Positions 33,879 through 46,456 of a DNA stretch of 64,000 nucleotides are shown piece after piece (position 1 is the stretch's first letter; every line of letters starts with the position of its first letter). The notes beneath the pieces were generated by a model. The model searched no databases, was not told where the DNA came from, and saw nothing but the letters and a program-made list of their open reading frames with translations. A program made the translations under genes and the position numbers. This DNA is from Welwitschia mirabilis (taxonomy: Eukaryota; Gnetophyta; Gnetopsida; Welwitschiales): positions 155,668,736-155,732,735 of the forward strand of contig JBOZIK010000001.1 of assembly GCA_051453625.1 (NCBI GenBank), given 5' to 3'.

Positions 33879-34878
33879 ACTAATAAATCATGAAGATAAA
33901 ATGTTAGGAACTTTACTAATGAATCCACTTTCAAACAACTATAAAACATAGTCTTAGATTACTTTTATTTCATGAATAAATGATAATAGATGTCAATCTT
34001 TTGCCATGATTTTTTTCTATTATATGTAAGTGGTAGTGAAACCTAGTTTGTGCTGGTTAAGGATACCTCTCTAATTCATATTCATGTATCAATTACTATG
34101 TATTTTTCTCCCTCATTTAAACACATTACTAGACATTTATATTTATAATTAATGTTTTACTATTTTAGTAAGAAAACATTTCAATTGTTGGAAAATTTAG
34201 TTCTTGAATCTAACTTTCCTCTTCAGATATATGGAGGCATGTTTCACCTTAGTATTTAATGAATTCTATGTGCAAGCATGGTGATCCTAGCATTTACTTT
34301 TACTACAAGAAATAGAATTGAATATGTTCTAAGTTTGAATTTTTATTGGCTATGTATCCTTTTTCCTCTCTTATATAATCTAGAGCAAATTTCATTCTGT
34401 AAAGAATGAATGTTGCTTTATGATGTCATTATAAGGAAAGGAACATCAAATACTTAGAAGTGGCCATAGCATCTTAAGTCATTATGATGTTTAATTTGAA
34501 TTAGATATTATAATAATGAAATTTAACAATTGCAATTAATTTATTAAAGTAGTTACTTGACCCCATAGGGAAGTGGCTATTTTAGTGAACTAATAAGAAT
34601 AAGATAGTAATCTTAAACATTAAAAAAAAAAATTTCTTATGCCCACAATATGGAATGTTTGCTTTAATGTTTATGTTTCCTAGTCTTATTTAAAGGAAAT
34701 ATTCTATGCATGATTGAAACCTCTACCTATAAGAAGGTTTTAAATTTGCATTGAAATATTTTTTTTAATTGTAGTTTCTTCTATCACTTCTATTCCAAAT
34801 GATTCGTCTTGTATTTTAATGTTAACTGGTAAAAACTATTTTAAATGGAAATATCCATCCCTTTTGACTTTAGGGTTC

Positions 34879-35637
34879 ATGGATTTGGACTTTGCGCTTC
34901 ATGTGGATTAACCAAATGTCTCCGCATAATCATGTACACCAAGTGAAAAGGTTGCTTATGAGAAATTAGAGTGACTCAATCGCTTGAGTCTTATGCTTAT
35001 CAAGTTTCATATAAGCAAATGCATTAGGGGTTTAATCCTAGAATGCAACAAGACTAAAGCTTACATGAAAACCATTGAAGAATAAATTGTAAACTTTGAT
35101 AAAGCCTCAACGAATACCCTGATGAAGAAACTTTCAGGTATGACATATAATAAAAGCAAAAGTGTGCATGAACCCATTATAAAAATGAGGGATATTTCTG
35201 CTAAGTTAAAGACCTTAGAGGTGGATATTCCTAAGTTATGTTTGGTACATTTTCTTCTAGATTCTCTTCCTACAAAATATGGACCATTTAAAATAAGTTA
35301 TAATACACATAAAGCAAAATGATCAATTAATGAGCTATTAGTTATGTGTGTATAATAGGAGGAGAGATTGAAACATGAAACACTTAAAAATGCAAATTTT
35401 GTAACTCATGTTAAAGAAAATTCCAAAGGCAAAAATGTTTTTAGGAGAAGGATGAATTCAAATGTACCAATGAAGCATAGTAATAATAATGGCAATAAAT
35501 ACAAATGCTACATTTGCAAAAAGAAAGGACACTTCAAGGAGATCTGCACCAAATACAAAAAATGGCTTAAAAAGAAGGGTAACTTTACATTTATATGTTA
35601 TGAATCTTGTTTTGCTAAAGTTTCTAATAATCCTTAG
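34879..35637 (+). pseudogene. COP-1 gag
   Basis: The Met at 34879 opens MDLDFALHVD, the usual start of a copia gag core segment. It continues with LNRLSLMLI, ISKCIRGLI and KAYMKTIEE, and the open piece 35122-35322 reads KSVHEPIIKMRDISAKLKTL followed by VHFLLDSLPTKYGPFKISYN, typical of the UBN2-type gag. The zinc knuckle CYICKKKGHFKEIC is intact at 35506-35547 (C-x2-C-x4-H-x4-C). Few stops, so this is one of the better kept frames in the window. Gag packages element RNA. Confidence 0.9.
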
Positions 35638-36994
35638 TGGATTGATTCGAACACTAAAATTTACATTGTCAATAATATGCAAGGATTTCTAAGCCTGAGG
35701 ATACCACTAGGAAGTGAACAGGGCATCTATTCAAGAAATGGGATGTTTTCACATGTGGAAGAAATGGGAACTCAAAGACTTCTTTTGAAATCTGGCTTTA
35801 TATTAGACCTTGAGAATACTTTCTATGTTCCATCATTTTCTAGGAATTTAGTCTCTATTTCAAATTAACTTGTATGGGATATTATTTCAACTTTCACAAT
35901 TCAGTTATTGAAGTTTTAAAAAATAAACATGCTATTGGTTATGGAATTTTAATTGATAATTTACTTAGATATAATTAGACCCTCTTTTGAATGTAATCTT
36001 TTAACCCTACATGATAAGAAAATTGAAAATAAATGTAGTATTATCAATGAAAGATCTTCTAAACTTTAGGATAGGAGATTGGAATACATATTCATAAAGA
36101 GAATTAAAAGATTAGTAAATGATGGAATCTTAAAAACACTTGATTCTACTGATCTTGATACTTGTATAGACTGTATAAAGGTAAAACAAAATAACAAGTC
36201 CACTAAAGGTTCTAAGAGGATTACTGAACTTCTTGAAATAATACATATAGATATCTGTGGACCATTTTTAATTCCTTGTCTAAATGGACAAAGATATTTT
36301 ATCTCATTTATTGATGACTATTCAAGATGCATGTATCTTTATCTCATATTAAGGCTGAGGCACTTTATGCCTTTAAGGTTTTTAAAGTAGAGTTATAAAA
36401 ACTAAAGGAAAAGGAAATAAAAATTGTAAGATCAGAGACAGGGGTGGAGAATATTATGAAAGGTACACAAAAACGGGGAATATGCTAAATTCATTTGCTA
36501 AATTCCTTGAAGAAAGTGGTATTATTGTTCAATACATAATGCCAGAAACACCACAACAAAATGGTATGGCTAATATAAGGAACATCACACTTATGGAAAT
36601 GATTAGAAGTATAATCAATAATTCAAGTTTTCCTTTATCCTTATGGAGTGAAGCCCTAAAAACCACTATGTACATATTAAATAAGATTCAATCTAGGGAT
36701 GTCCCTAAAACACCTTTTCAATTATGAAATGGATTGAAATCTATTTTGAGACATGTGCACATATGAGGTTATTCACTTGAAGCGATGGTTTACAACCCAC
36801 ATCTAAAGAAATTAGATGCAAGAACTATAAGTGGTTATTTCATTGGCTATCCAATTAACTCCAAAGGATATAGGTTTTATTGTCCTTCACACACTCCAAG
36901 AATTGTTGAGGCTAGAAATGCAAAATTACTTGAGGAACATGAACTTAGTGTGAGAGATCTTCCTCAAAATGGAAAGCACTTGTGGCACTCTTAA
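35638..36994 (+). pseudogene. COP-1 protease and integrase
   Basis: Protease: WIDSN replaces WxxDSG, so the active-site Gly is changed; LENTFYVPSFSRNLVSIS follows in standard position. Integrase: the N-terminal HHCC zone is damaged (36060-36180). The core keeps IHIDICGPF (first Asp) and FIDDYSR, then DRGGEYYERY in a shifted frame near 36434-36463 (second Asp), and PETPQQNGMANIRN (catalytic Glu position not preserved with certainty). LSLWSEALKTTMYILNKI, ISGYFIGYP and GYRFYCP follow, as in copia polyproteins. Integrase would join the cDNA to the chromosome. Confidence 0.9.
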
Positions 36995-37259
36995 ATGCAG
37001 TAAAGTTGATTGCTTCTCATAACACTCTAGTTTCTATTAATGAGTAATAAAAATTTCTACCATCTCACAAGGAAGTACCTCATGAACAACCTACTAATAT
37101 ATAACCCACTACTTAAGAAATAAGTGAAACAGTGGGAGTTAGAAGATCGTCAAGAATTAAAAGATCAATAATTTCTAGCAATCACATTGTACACCTTTAA
37201 GAGTCTGATCATGATATTAAACTTAAGGATGAGTCAAATACCTTTTCATAAGTCATGAG

Positions 37260-38791
37260 TGGAGAAAATTTCACAATTTGGTATGATACCATGAATGAAG
37301 AAATGGAATCCATGGCTAAAAAAAAGCCTAGGATCTAGCAGAATTACTGCGAGGAGCCTCAGCTATTGGATGTAAATGGATTTATAAAATCAAAAGAGAC
37401 TTCTTTGGTAATATTGAATGATATAAAACTAGGCTTGTAACTCAGGGCTTCACTCAAAAGGATGGGATTGACTATCATGAAACTTTCTCACCAATTTTAA
37501 ACAAAGTTTCATTTAGAGTAATCATGACATTAGTGTCTCATTTTGATTTAGAGCTACATTAAATGGATATAAAAACAACATTCCTTAATGGGGATCTTGA
37601 TGAAGAGGTATACATGTATCAACCTAAAGGTTTCCATAATGAAATAGATAGTCACTTAGTTTGCAAGTTAATAAAATGTATATATGAACTAAAATAGGCA
37701 TCCGCCAATGGTATATAAAATTTCACAATGTTGTTTTATCATATGGTTTTATAGAAAACATCATTGATCAATGTATATACCTTAAGATTAGTGGGAGTAA
37801 ATATATTTGCTTAGTCTTATATGTGGATGATGTTTTACTTGCAAGCAATGATTTGGGACTATTATAGGTGACAAAATAATTTCTTACTTAGAACTTCAAA
37901 ATGAAAGATATGGGTGAACCGTCTTATGTCTTTGGCATATATATTTACAAAGATAGAATCTAAAGAACATAGGGACTATCTCAAACGATCTATATGGAAA
38001 AGGTTCTGAAAAGGTTTAGAATGAAAATTTTTTCATCCATTATAGCACCCATTGTTAAAGGGGACAAATTTGCTACAACTCAGTGTCCTCAAAATAAATT
38101 GAACAAGAACAGATAAAAAGCATTCCTTATGCTTCTGCAGTAAGAAGTCTTATGTACTTGTAGGTCTCCACTAGACCTGATATTACATTTGTACTAGGAA
38201 TGTTGAGGAGGTATCAAAGTAACCTAGGAATTAGCATTGAAAAGCTACCAAAGAGTTATAAGGTACCTACAAGGTACTAAATACTACTAGCTGACATACA
38301 AACATTTATATCATTTGGAGGTGCTTGGTCATTCAGATTCAGATTTTTCTAGATGCACAGACATTAGAAAGTCTACTTCAGAATATACCTTTCTCTTAGT
38401 AGGTGGTGTTATATATTGGAGGAGCATAAAGCAAACTACATCATGCATGATGAAGGCAGAACTTTTTACATGTTATGAAATTACATCATAGGCATTATGG
38501 TTAAAGAATTTTATTTTAGGATTAAAATTCATTGATTCAATTGATAAGCCATTGAAGATCTTTTGTGATAATTTGACCAAAGTGTTCTTCTTCAAAAATA
38601 ATAAAAGTAAAAGCTGAAATAAGCACATTGACATAAAGTATTTGGTTATGAGAGAGAAATTTAAAAAACAAGAAGTTACCATTAAACATATAAGTACTAA
38701 ATCAATGATTGCTAATCCTATGAATAAAGGATTACCTCCTAAGTCATTTTGGAATTATGTAATTCATATGGATCTCATTGACTTATCTTGA
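37260..38791 (+). pseudogene. COP-1 reverse transcriptase and RNase H
   Basis: Reverse transcriptase keeps MDIKTTFLNGDLDEEVYMYQ and PKGF (motif A) near 37565-37630 and YVDDVLLASND with an intact YVDD near 37821-37853. RNase H keeps SDSDFSRCTDIRKSTSEY, FLLVGGVIYW, KNFILGLKF, HIDIKYLVMREKF and NKGLPPKSFWN, ending at the stop 38789-38791. Frameshifts occur between motifs, for example after 37720. The order integrase before reverse transcriptase is diagnostic of Ty1/copia. Confidence 0.9.
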
Positions 38792-39109
38792 ATATTTATT
38801 CTCTGACCATTATAAATGTTTATAAACATATATGGTATTTAATGAGATGATTATTTATGCACACTAAAATCTTTATCATGTATAAAGTTGTGATCTATTA
38901 TGATCTATAAAGTTGAACCCAATAAATCATTATAAGGTACTTAATTAGATTGTATCATATATTGTAATACATGGAAGGAAATATTTGTATATAGAGCATG
39001 ACTGCCATGATTCATATATTAAGAAATTCTTGCAAGTAATGTTAAATTTGATAGTGACTATATGGTAATTATGGCCATATTATTGATTGTCACTTATGCT
39101 ATGTGGACC

Positions 39110-39120
39110 AAGTATGAGAA
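39110..39120 (+). promoter_or_regulatory. COP-1 polypurine tract
   Basis: AAGTATGAGAA lies directly before the 3' LTR start TG at 39121, where plus-strand synthesis is primed in copia elements. One T interrupts the purines. Confidence 0.75.
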
Positions 39121-39407
39121 TGTTTGACATTAATTGGTCCACTTAAGAAATAATGAATTCATTACCTTAATGAAAGGTAATGAATTATTACCAAACTGAA
39201 ATGGTGGCAATTGCAGTAGGATCCCTGGCCTAGCCTACAAAAGCCTGTAATTATCATTAAGCTTTAGCATGATTGGAATAAGACATATGTTGGAGTATCA
39301 TCTACAAAATTCATCTGAAGAGTTTATTTAGTGTTAAGCATACTTATGCAACCATGGCTAGAGGTACGCTTTCACTTTATTTATGCTCTATCATTAAATA
39401 TCTAATA
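39121..39407 (+). repeat. COP-1 3' LTR
   Basis: 287 bp, the partner of the 5' LTR. It begins TGTTTGACATT and ends TCTAATA, followed by the target duplication TTACA. Confidence 0.9.
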
Positions 39408-39412
39408 TTACA

Positions 39413-41205
39413 TACAAGTAAAATCAAACATTTAATCACAATTAAATCAAATCTAAATTATGAAGATAATTAACTAAAATCTTAAGTAACAACACTCTTA
39501 ACACTAATTGCTCTAATAAAATTAAACATAGTTAGAATATGGAATCCAAACTTTACTCATTAAATTAGTTACTTAATTTTGTTTAATAAATAATAATATG
39601 GCTTGAACAAAATCTAAGATTATACTTGATAGCAAGAGCATGCAATATTCTATTGGTAGAATAACAATGCACTAAAATCATAAGCATCCTTAAAATTAAA
39701 GTTAAGATCAAACAATAGTTACAACAAAACTGTAACTAGATAAAGCTCATTTCTAATAGAGAAAACAAGTCCAAGATTAATTTATTTAAATGTGTTTAAA
39801 TAAGAAGCTAATAGCAAGGTTATATATTTGGCTTATATGAGCCCATTATCTTAGCATGTAATACATGGGGCTAACATACATTGAAAATATTTAGCTAAAC
39901 TATAAGTTGGAGAAGATACAATTATTCATTTATTAAATGAGGGCTTAAAAGATTTTATAGAGGAGTGGCATAACCAAGAAATTTTATGATTTGGGCCTAA
40001 AGAGTAAGCTAGATATAGTAACAAAATAAAGAGCCAACTATACATCTATAAGAAAAATGTTAAAGACGACTTAAAAGATTTTATAAAGGAGTAGCATAAC
40101 CAAGGAAGTTTATGATTTAGGCCCAAAAGCTAAGCTAGATATAAGAGCAAAATAAAAAATTAGTTATACATCTATAAGAAAAATGAAATTCAAGAAAACA
40201 GCACTTCAACATATTCTCATAAGTGGCTAAAAGATAAGATCACTAATTAACTAAATTTAATAAACATTTGGCTTATAAAGAAACAAATAATTATGGGTAC
40301 ATGACATGGAGATGATTAGAAAGAGATGAGGCCATGGTTTTTACGGTATGAATGACTTTAAAAGAAAAATATCTGAAAGAGAACCATAAGCGAGGATCAA
40401 ACTTAACCACCATAAGAGTTTCTTATTTTTATTAATATAGATTATAAGGGCCCAAACAAAATCCTAGGTAATATTTGATAGTAAGAGAGCAACATAATAT
40501 TCTAATGAAAGAAATAATAATATACTTAGATCATAATAAGTTGGAATACAAATATTTTTAAGGAAGGCAGAGAGAATGGCTCATCAAAGACTTTATAATA
40601 GGCTCAGAAATAAAATTATTCTTGCAACATGATACCTTTACAAGTTCTTTAATTTACCTCATAAATTTAATGGTATGAATTTCTAAATTTTAAAAGTTCT
40701 TAATTTATTATTCCTAGAGGCTATTTCAATAGTTAAAAGATATCCCTTATTTAATGTTAGATTTTTATTATTAAAATTAACACATATCTAAGTTCTTGTT
40801 TAAAAAATTTAATTTTATATAAATATATATTTTTATATTTTTCAAACTTATTAATATCTTCATATTCAAACTTTATCCTTCTCATAGCGCTAAAATGTCA
40901 TGCAGCATTTCCTTTTTAATAATTTAACCTTTGAAAATCTTTCATCGTGCATTTCTTCATTCACTCTCTAATCGCCTCTTTATTTTAATCAATTCAATTT
41001 TATCATTTATCTGTGTGTCGTTTTATAAAAGACAGTGAAAAGTGTTTGATCCCTCTTGGCTATAGTCCTTAGCACCCTATACCCGCACCCACCACAGCTA
41101 CTGACACAGTAGCGTAGCACTCTTTTTATGATTTTATACTCCACTTCTAGTAGTTAAAGCTTCATGAGAAAAGAATCAAGCATGTCACAAAAAGAACATT
41201 CTATT
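39413..41205. other. Intergenic stretch with internal repeats
   Basis: No coding frame recognised. It holds a 126-bp tandem duplication (39944-40195) and a longer-range diverged pair, about 39598-39680 and 40450-40540, with shared blocks such as AACAAAATC and TTGATAG. The pair could be remains of an LTR or of a local duplication. Confidence 0.55.
39944..40195. repeat. Tandem duplication, 126-bp unit
   Basis: Unit one, 39944-40069, and unit two, 40070-40195, are offset by 126 at both ends. Both begin CTTAAAAGATTTTATA and share TACATCTATAAGAAAAATG. They differ by scattered substitutions. Confidence 0.85.
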
Positions 41206-41392
41206 AGATAGTGAAGCTAGGGTTTCTCTTCAGGGATTGTAGTAGGAGCTGTTACAGTGGTAGTGCGAAGGGCATTTCTAGTGTATCTTCAATGCTTTGG
41301 TGTTTTTTCTCTCTTCTCTGATCGCCTTGCATTAGAGGTTTTTTTTTTTCCATTGAAAATCTTTGGAGCTTGTGTTTAGAAGACTTTGGTGT

Positions 41393-41402
41393 NNNNNNNN
41401 NN
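41393..41402. other. Short assembly gap (10 N)
   Basis: Ten N in the 5' leader of LINE-5, just after a run of T (41339-41350). Element sequence seems to continue on both sides. Confidence 0.95.
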
Positions 41403-41541
41403 CTTCAATGTGCCATCTTCTTAACTCCCTGGTGGTGCGTTCTACTATGAAAACCCAAAAGGATATAGTAGAATATGCTTAGACTTTACATTAGTTTTTC
41501 TATCCCTAAGGGGAGTCTTTTTAATCCATGACTTATGAACC

Positions 41542-42730
41542 ATGAAGCCTAAAAGGGTAGGCTCAAGTGGATGTAAGATATCTAAGATAGTAAAAGCACA
41601 TCTGGAATCTGGCTCTTTAATGGTAGCAAAATCCTTTGGTATAAAAACTTATGTAACTTTGGTAGGGGAAACAAGTCTCAAAGTTTTTCCAACTTGGATC
41701 TTGGATTCAAATGTAATGGCAACACCTTCAATGCTAAGATGCCTATGAACTATTCTAAGCACTTAGAGGCTTGATTCAGGAATAGTCTTGTTAGTAAGTT
41801 CCAATCCTCAAGAGGGATCCCTTCATAGAAAAAGTGCACTTATGATGTGTTCAAAGATTCTTAGCAAAATGTAAGGCACTTCCTATTTGAGATAAATTAT
41901 TGCATTTTATTTTCTATTTTGAAGATGATATGAATAAGGTTTTGGTAGGAGGCCCTTATTTTTTTGTCAAAGAGTTTAGCTTTAACAAAATGGTCTTCTT
42001 TTATTCTTGATAAGCCCTCCATCTTTGAGAATATTTTGGTTTGAATTTATATTTTAAACCCTCACCCAAAAATATGACACCTTGATTTTTTTAAGCAATT
42101 AAAGGAATTTGTTAAATTCGATAGAAATACTAATTTCATGGAAAAAATGGCAATGACTGAAATTTATGTTTTTATGAAACCTGATAGTTTTAATGCAAAC
42201 AGAATCATCTTGGATACTATGTGATGGGAAGTAGTATTCAATCTTAAATGAAAAATCTTTCTATACAATGTCTAAGATGTAGAGAACATGAACACATAAT
42301 GAAAAAATGCAACCCAAAAGAATGAAAAGATTTAAAAGAATTCTTAGAAAAAAGTTACGAAAAACAAGAAAAAGAAATCAACTTCAATCTCGAACAATGA
42401 ACTCATCATACAAGCAAATAAGTATGATATTCTTTAAGAAGAAGAACCAAAATACATGATAGGAAAAAAGGAAAAAGATTATGACAAAGTAGAATAGAAA
42501 GATATAGAGTGCATCTACAACATGTTGGTCTCAGTTCTAATGCTTTATTCATAGTAACAGTCACAAATAGACATGGGCCAAAAACTTAAAGATAATGAAA
42601 ACAGCACTAATGAGCATGTTGCGGATGCATCGGTAAATAATAGAAATGAAAAACTAGGACAGATAGACAGAAGGATAAGAATGAATACCCAAAAAAACAA
42701 GATGGAAAAGGAAATAAAGGAGGACATCTA
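41542..42730 (+). pseudogene. LINE-5 ORF1
   Basis: The Met at 41542 starts MKPKRVGSSGCKISKIVKAH. A shifted frame near 41925-41990 reads KVLVGGPYFFVKEFSFNKM, typical of the DUF4283 domain of plant LINE ORF1 (VLxxGPWxF...L.L..W). The zinc knuckle CLRCREHEHIMKKC lies at 42269-42310 with correct C-x2-C-x4-H-x4-C spacing and all ligands kept. The rest is Lys/Gln-rich. The start is tentative. Confidence 0.75.
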
Positions 42731-42732
42731 AG

Positions 42733-43450
42733 ATGGTGAGCAATCTTAAGTCTCCTTTTCATGATTATTTCTTAGAATTGCAGAGGTTTTGGAAATGGCC
42801 AAAAAATTTCCGCCTTTTAGATTCTTTTAAGGGACTCATCAGTTTCTATGTATTTCTTCAAGAAATGAATCTTGATTCTCTAAAAATTAGTTGTTTTTAT
42901 GCAAAATTTCTTTGATACTTTATTTTGGTTCCCAGTATGGGCATAAAAGAGGAATTGATGATCCTCTAAAAGCATGGTAACATATCTACTATTAGCAAGA
43001 GCAACAACCACATTACTGTGATTGAATTTTTAATGATAAAAAAAAGAATAATCACCAACTTTTATGGGCCTCAGGAAGCATATCAAACATTCCAATGCCT
43101 TTAGCACATTATGTTAGATTTTTCAGATATCATTATGGGTGATTTCAATCAAGTTCTTAGTTCTCATGAAAAGATCAGTAATGTTTCTAATCTCTTTACT
43201 ATTGATCTTTTTTCTAATTTTATCAATAAACATCACCTCAGATATCTTCCTCTTCACAATGCTTCCTATACTTGATGTAATCTCAAGAAAGGTAAAGATC
43301 TTGTTATGTCAAGAATTAATAGATGTTTAGTGAAAAACTCTAATGAATATTTCTTTCTCAAATTAAGATCTAGATTCTTATCTAATTATAGTCCCATAAT
43401 CCTCATGATGCACTCCCCTCTAAAGAATTTTGTTTTCCATTTTGGTCACT
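42733..43450 (+). pseudogene. LINE-5 APE-type endonuclease
   Basis: One of the more readable domains here. LKSPFHDYFLELQRF and FLQEMN (the catalytic Glu in QE) lie in the open piece 42733-42915. IIMGDFNQVLSSHEKI (GDFN motif) lies near 43128-43175, ASYT near 43262 followed by CNLKKGKDLVMSRINRCL (the TWxN...RIDR motif, Asp as Asn), and LSNYSPIIL near 43379-43405 (SDHxPI, with Asp-His as Asn-Tyr). The order is exactly that of plant LINE endonucleases, which nick target DNA. Confidence 0.85.
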
Positions 43451-43959
43451 CCTAGTTGAAAGATCCAAACTACATTAAATTGGTTAATCATGTTTAAAAT
43501 ACTCCGATAAAAGGTAATGCTATTATAAATTGTTTCAAAAGTTCAAAATTTTAAGGCATGAATCAATTATTTGGAAAAAATGGTTAAATGATTCCTTTAA
43601 TAATACTAAGAATTAATTATTAGAGGAGGTAAGGATTGTCCAAAAGCATAATAAAACCATTAGTTCTGATTCAAGTTATGAAATGGATCTTATCTCCCAT
43701 CTCCTAAATTCATGATATATCTTCCAAGGAAGAAACTTATTGGAAATAACAATCTAGAATCCAACGACTTCAAAAAGGGGACTGCAATATAAAATTCTTC
43801 TTCTAGATAACAAATAGACATAGGCAGAATAAGAGTATATAGTGGATCACATCCATAACACATTGCCAATCATATTCTCAGATTACTAATTCCTTTATTG
43901 AATATTTTTCGAAACTATTTACAGAGAAGTCGATGGTTCTTAGCAATGTCCTAATTGGT

Positions 43960-45200
43960 CCTCCTATCATTATAGAATAACAATATTATTTGAGTCAAAG
44001 AGTCACAAAAGAGAAAATTTGGAACACCATCCACTCCATTAAAAAGAACAGGGCACAAGATCTTAATGACTTCTTTATAGAGTTCTATCAAACTTTTAGG
44101 ATATTATGGAAGTTGATGTTTATGATGTAATTCAAGAAATGTTTCAGACAAATACCTTTTACAAACCTTTTAATGACTCTCTTCTCACTCTTACTCCTAA
44201 GATGGAATATGCAGAAAGTTCTCAACAATATAGGTCAATTAGTCTTTATAATACTTTCTATAAGATATACACTAAGATTATTATAGATAGATTTAAAGTG
44301 CTTCTCCCAGATATGGTCCTCCTATCCCAATTTAATTTTGTTTCAAGAAGAGTTATCCACGATAGCATAATTCTCACTAATGAAATCCTTTATCTCCATC
44401 ACAAAAGATAGAAATCTATAATGTGGTATACCCATGCCTCTCATGCATCTTATTCACCTTTATATCTTGATGTTGATCTCCTCTATTATGGTTAATGGGG
44501 AGAGATATGGCTACTTTTAGGAAAATGGCAGATTGTATCAAGGTGACCCCCTTTCTCTAAGTCTTTTTATTCTAGTATTTCTTAGCTCGTCTCTTTATTC
44601 AGAATTAGAACTAGATTTCTGCCACTGAGCTATCTCCTTCATATACCATCCTTCAGTTTGTAAATAAAACTCTCCTTTGTCTAGACTCCAGCCTTTTATG
44701 AAAAGGCAAACTCAAAATCTATTAAATAAGTTCCATGATTTCTTATATCTTGCAATAAATTGGCATAAATTAAAATTCTTCCTTATCAACACTCCTCAAG
44801 CAAGGTAGACAGTTATCTCTCAAGTTTTCCAATGCTTGTAAGCTATGTTTTTGGATGCCTATTTTGGTTTTCCTTTTGAATCAAATCAGACTATTAATAA
44901 TAATTGGCCTTCTTTATTGAGGAAAATTATAGCTCAATTAACTTAATGGGAAAACAAGTTCTTATCAAGTGCAGGAAACATTCTCCTTACCAAATCTTGC
45001 TTAGTAAGTATGCTTATTTATCCCACTAGTTTCTTTCCTATAACTAACAAGTATACCAGCATGATAGATAACATTATTCGAGATTTTACTTAGTCGGATG
45101 GTAAGTCCCACAAGAGGCTTCATATTATAAACTTTGAGCAAATTGTCATGCTAAACAAAGTAGGTGGTGTAGGCATTAGAAAAGTTATGGATATAAGCAA
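43960..45200 (+). pseudogene. LINE-5 reverse transcriptase, motif A deleted
   Basis: The open piece 44106-44411 reads DVIQEMFQTNTFYKPFND, LLTLTPKMEYAESSQQYRSI then SLYNTFYKIYTKIIIDRFK and SIILTNEILYLHHK. After only about 110 bases comes RLYQGDPLSLSLFILVF at about 44528-44580, so the usual stretch of roughly 300 bases with catalytic motif A (DxxKAYD) is absent. The YADD box is reduced to FVNKTLLCL near 44655-44680. The thumb NIIRDF lies near 45070-45090. Confidence 0.85.
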
Positions 45201-45429
45201 ATGTATTCTTACTAAGCACTACTATAAATTTTATCTGATAATAGCATTCTCTGGGTCAAATTCTTCAAAGAAATTATGATAATAAAGCAAGGCATTCTAC
45301 TTTTTAGAAGCACATGATATGTTCTGCTAGAGAGGTTTGGCCTTAGATTTATGAAAATCAAACTCTTCTTATCCACAATGAAAAATAAGCATATGAATTA
45401 TTTATCATAATTTGTTTGAGTATGATCCT

Positions 45430-45630
45430 AGATGGAAGAAATTATGGAAGCTAAATATTCTAGAGAAGATTAAAATGTTTTGGTAGTATATGTTGAAAGG
45501 ATGTATTTCCATGACAGATAAACTTATTCAAAGAAATTTAAGAGTTAACCAAGATTGTATAATATGCCGTGAGGATAATGAGTCTCAAAATCATCTTTTC
45601 ATTCAATGTTCTATTGCAAAAGATCTCTAG
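45430..45630 (+). pseudogene. LINE-5 zf-RVT zinc finger
   Basis: Reads LWKLNILEKIKMFW, a stop, YMLKGCISMTDKLIQRNLRV then CIICREDNESQNHLFIQC. All Cys and His ligands of the zf-RVT pattern are present. This is the best kept finger outside LINE-6. Confidence 0.85.
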
Positions 45631-46115
45631 TAGGGGCTAATATATCTTCTTCTTCCCATATTAACTTGGATACCTTTAACTATTTAAAGAAAACTACCTT
45701 CATTATTGTTGGTGCTTGGCTTTTATGGAATCACAGATGCAACATTATCTTTCAACTATAAAAATTATCCCTCTCAAAGTTGAAATTCAAAATTATTAGA
45801 TAGATTGAATAACTGGATCAAACCTAGGTCTATAAAAATCATGGTAGCCTAAACCCTATAAACATAATCACGCCAGATTTGTAGGATAATGCACAACAAA
45901 GAGCATTGAAAATGCATGGGAGAGGAGTATCTAAACTATGCAGTAATGTGCTAGAAGATATGGGGATGGCTCTGAGGAATAAGCCAACTAAGCATGATGC
46001 GTTGTTGCACCATGAGAAAACTTAGGAGGCCTTTTAAGTAGCTTCATGGGATTCTTATGTGCTTAGCCTTAGAGGACACAATCCTGATTTCTTTAAACAA
46101 TTTTTTAAAAACTCT

Positions 46116-46128
46116 AATGGTAGATTCT
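46116..46128. repeat. Target-site duplication of LINE-6, left copy
   Basis: AATGGTAGATTCT, identical to 61576-61588. It directly adjoins the poly(T) (poly(A) on the minus strand, 46128-46135) that ends LINE-6. LINE-5 coding sequence (NPDFFKQFFKNSNGRF) leads into it. Confidence 0.85.
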
Positions 46129-46456
46129 TTTTTTTGAAAAAAGTATATATATTAAACTAGAAAATGTACATAAGGGGGCAAAATTGTTCAAGCGTTATAG
46201 AAGCACTGAAATGTTCATACTAGTGAATTAAAATACTCAAAGGAAAAGAGACCTAAAATAGGAAGCCAAAAAGGGGTGAAATCACCCCTCAAAAACAACG
46301 TATTAAGAAATTTCCTAAAAGGATTCAAGCACTAGTGGAAACAACCAAAAAAGGACTTAAGAGTACTAAAAAATGGAAATAAAACTACCCCTTAAAATAA
46401 GAACTTACAAAGTACTTGGAATTAAAAGGGGGAAAAAACAAAAAAAAAAAAGAGGA

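Larger units (their letters stand above)
32193..39407 (+). mobile_element. COP-1: Ty1/copia element with LTRs and target duplication
   Basis: A 7.2-kb plus-strand element with two LTRs of exactly 287 bp (32193-32479 and 39121-39407), flanked by TTACA on both sides (32188-32192 and 39408-39412). Inside are the primer site, a 2.4-kb leader with tandem repeats, a Gag-Pol remnant (34879-38791) in copia order (gag, protease, integrase, reverse transcriptase, RNase H) and a purine-rich tract before the 3' LTR. The LTRs differ at about one base in five by eye, largely transitions, so the insertion is old. Many stops and frameshifts. Confidence 0.95.
41215..46128 (+). mobile_element. LINE-5: non-LTR retrotransposon, main part
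   Basis: A plus-strand element with ORF1 (41542-42730, CCHC knuckle at 42269-42310), endonuclease (42733-43450), reverse transcriptase (43960-45200), zf-RVT (45430-45630) and a further coding remnant to 46128. There it is interrupted by LINE-6 at AATGGTAGATTCT. Its tail resumes at 61589-62481 and ends in poly(A). The family is distinct from alpha but shares the C-terminal domain. The 5' end is placed near 41215, where sequence resembling the base string after the poly(A) tail is found; this is a weak target-duplication candidate. Confidence 0.8.

Noticed and set aside
39944-40195. Direct repeats as a possible CRISPR array
   Set aside because: Only two adjacent 126-bp units without spacers, in plant DNA full of retrotransposons. 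The 14-bp units at 24421-24476 are likewise a simple tandem repeat.
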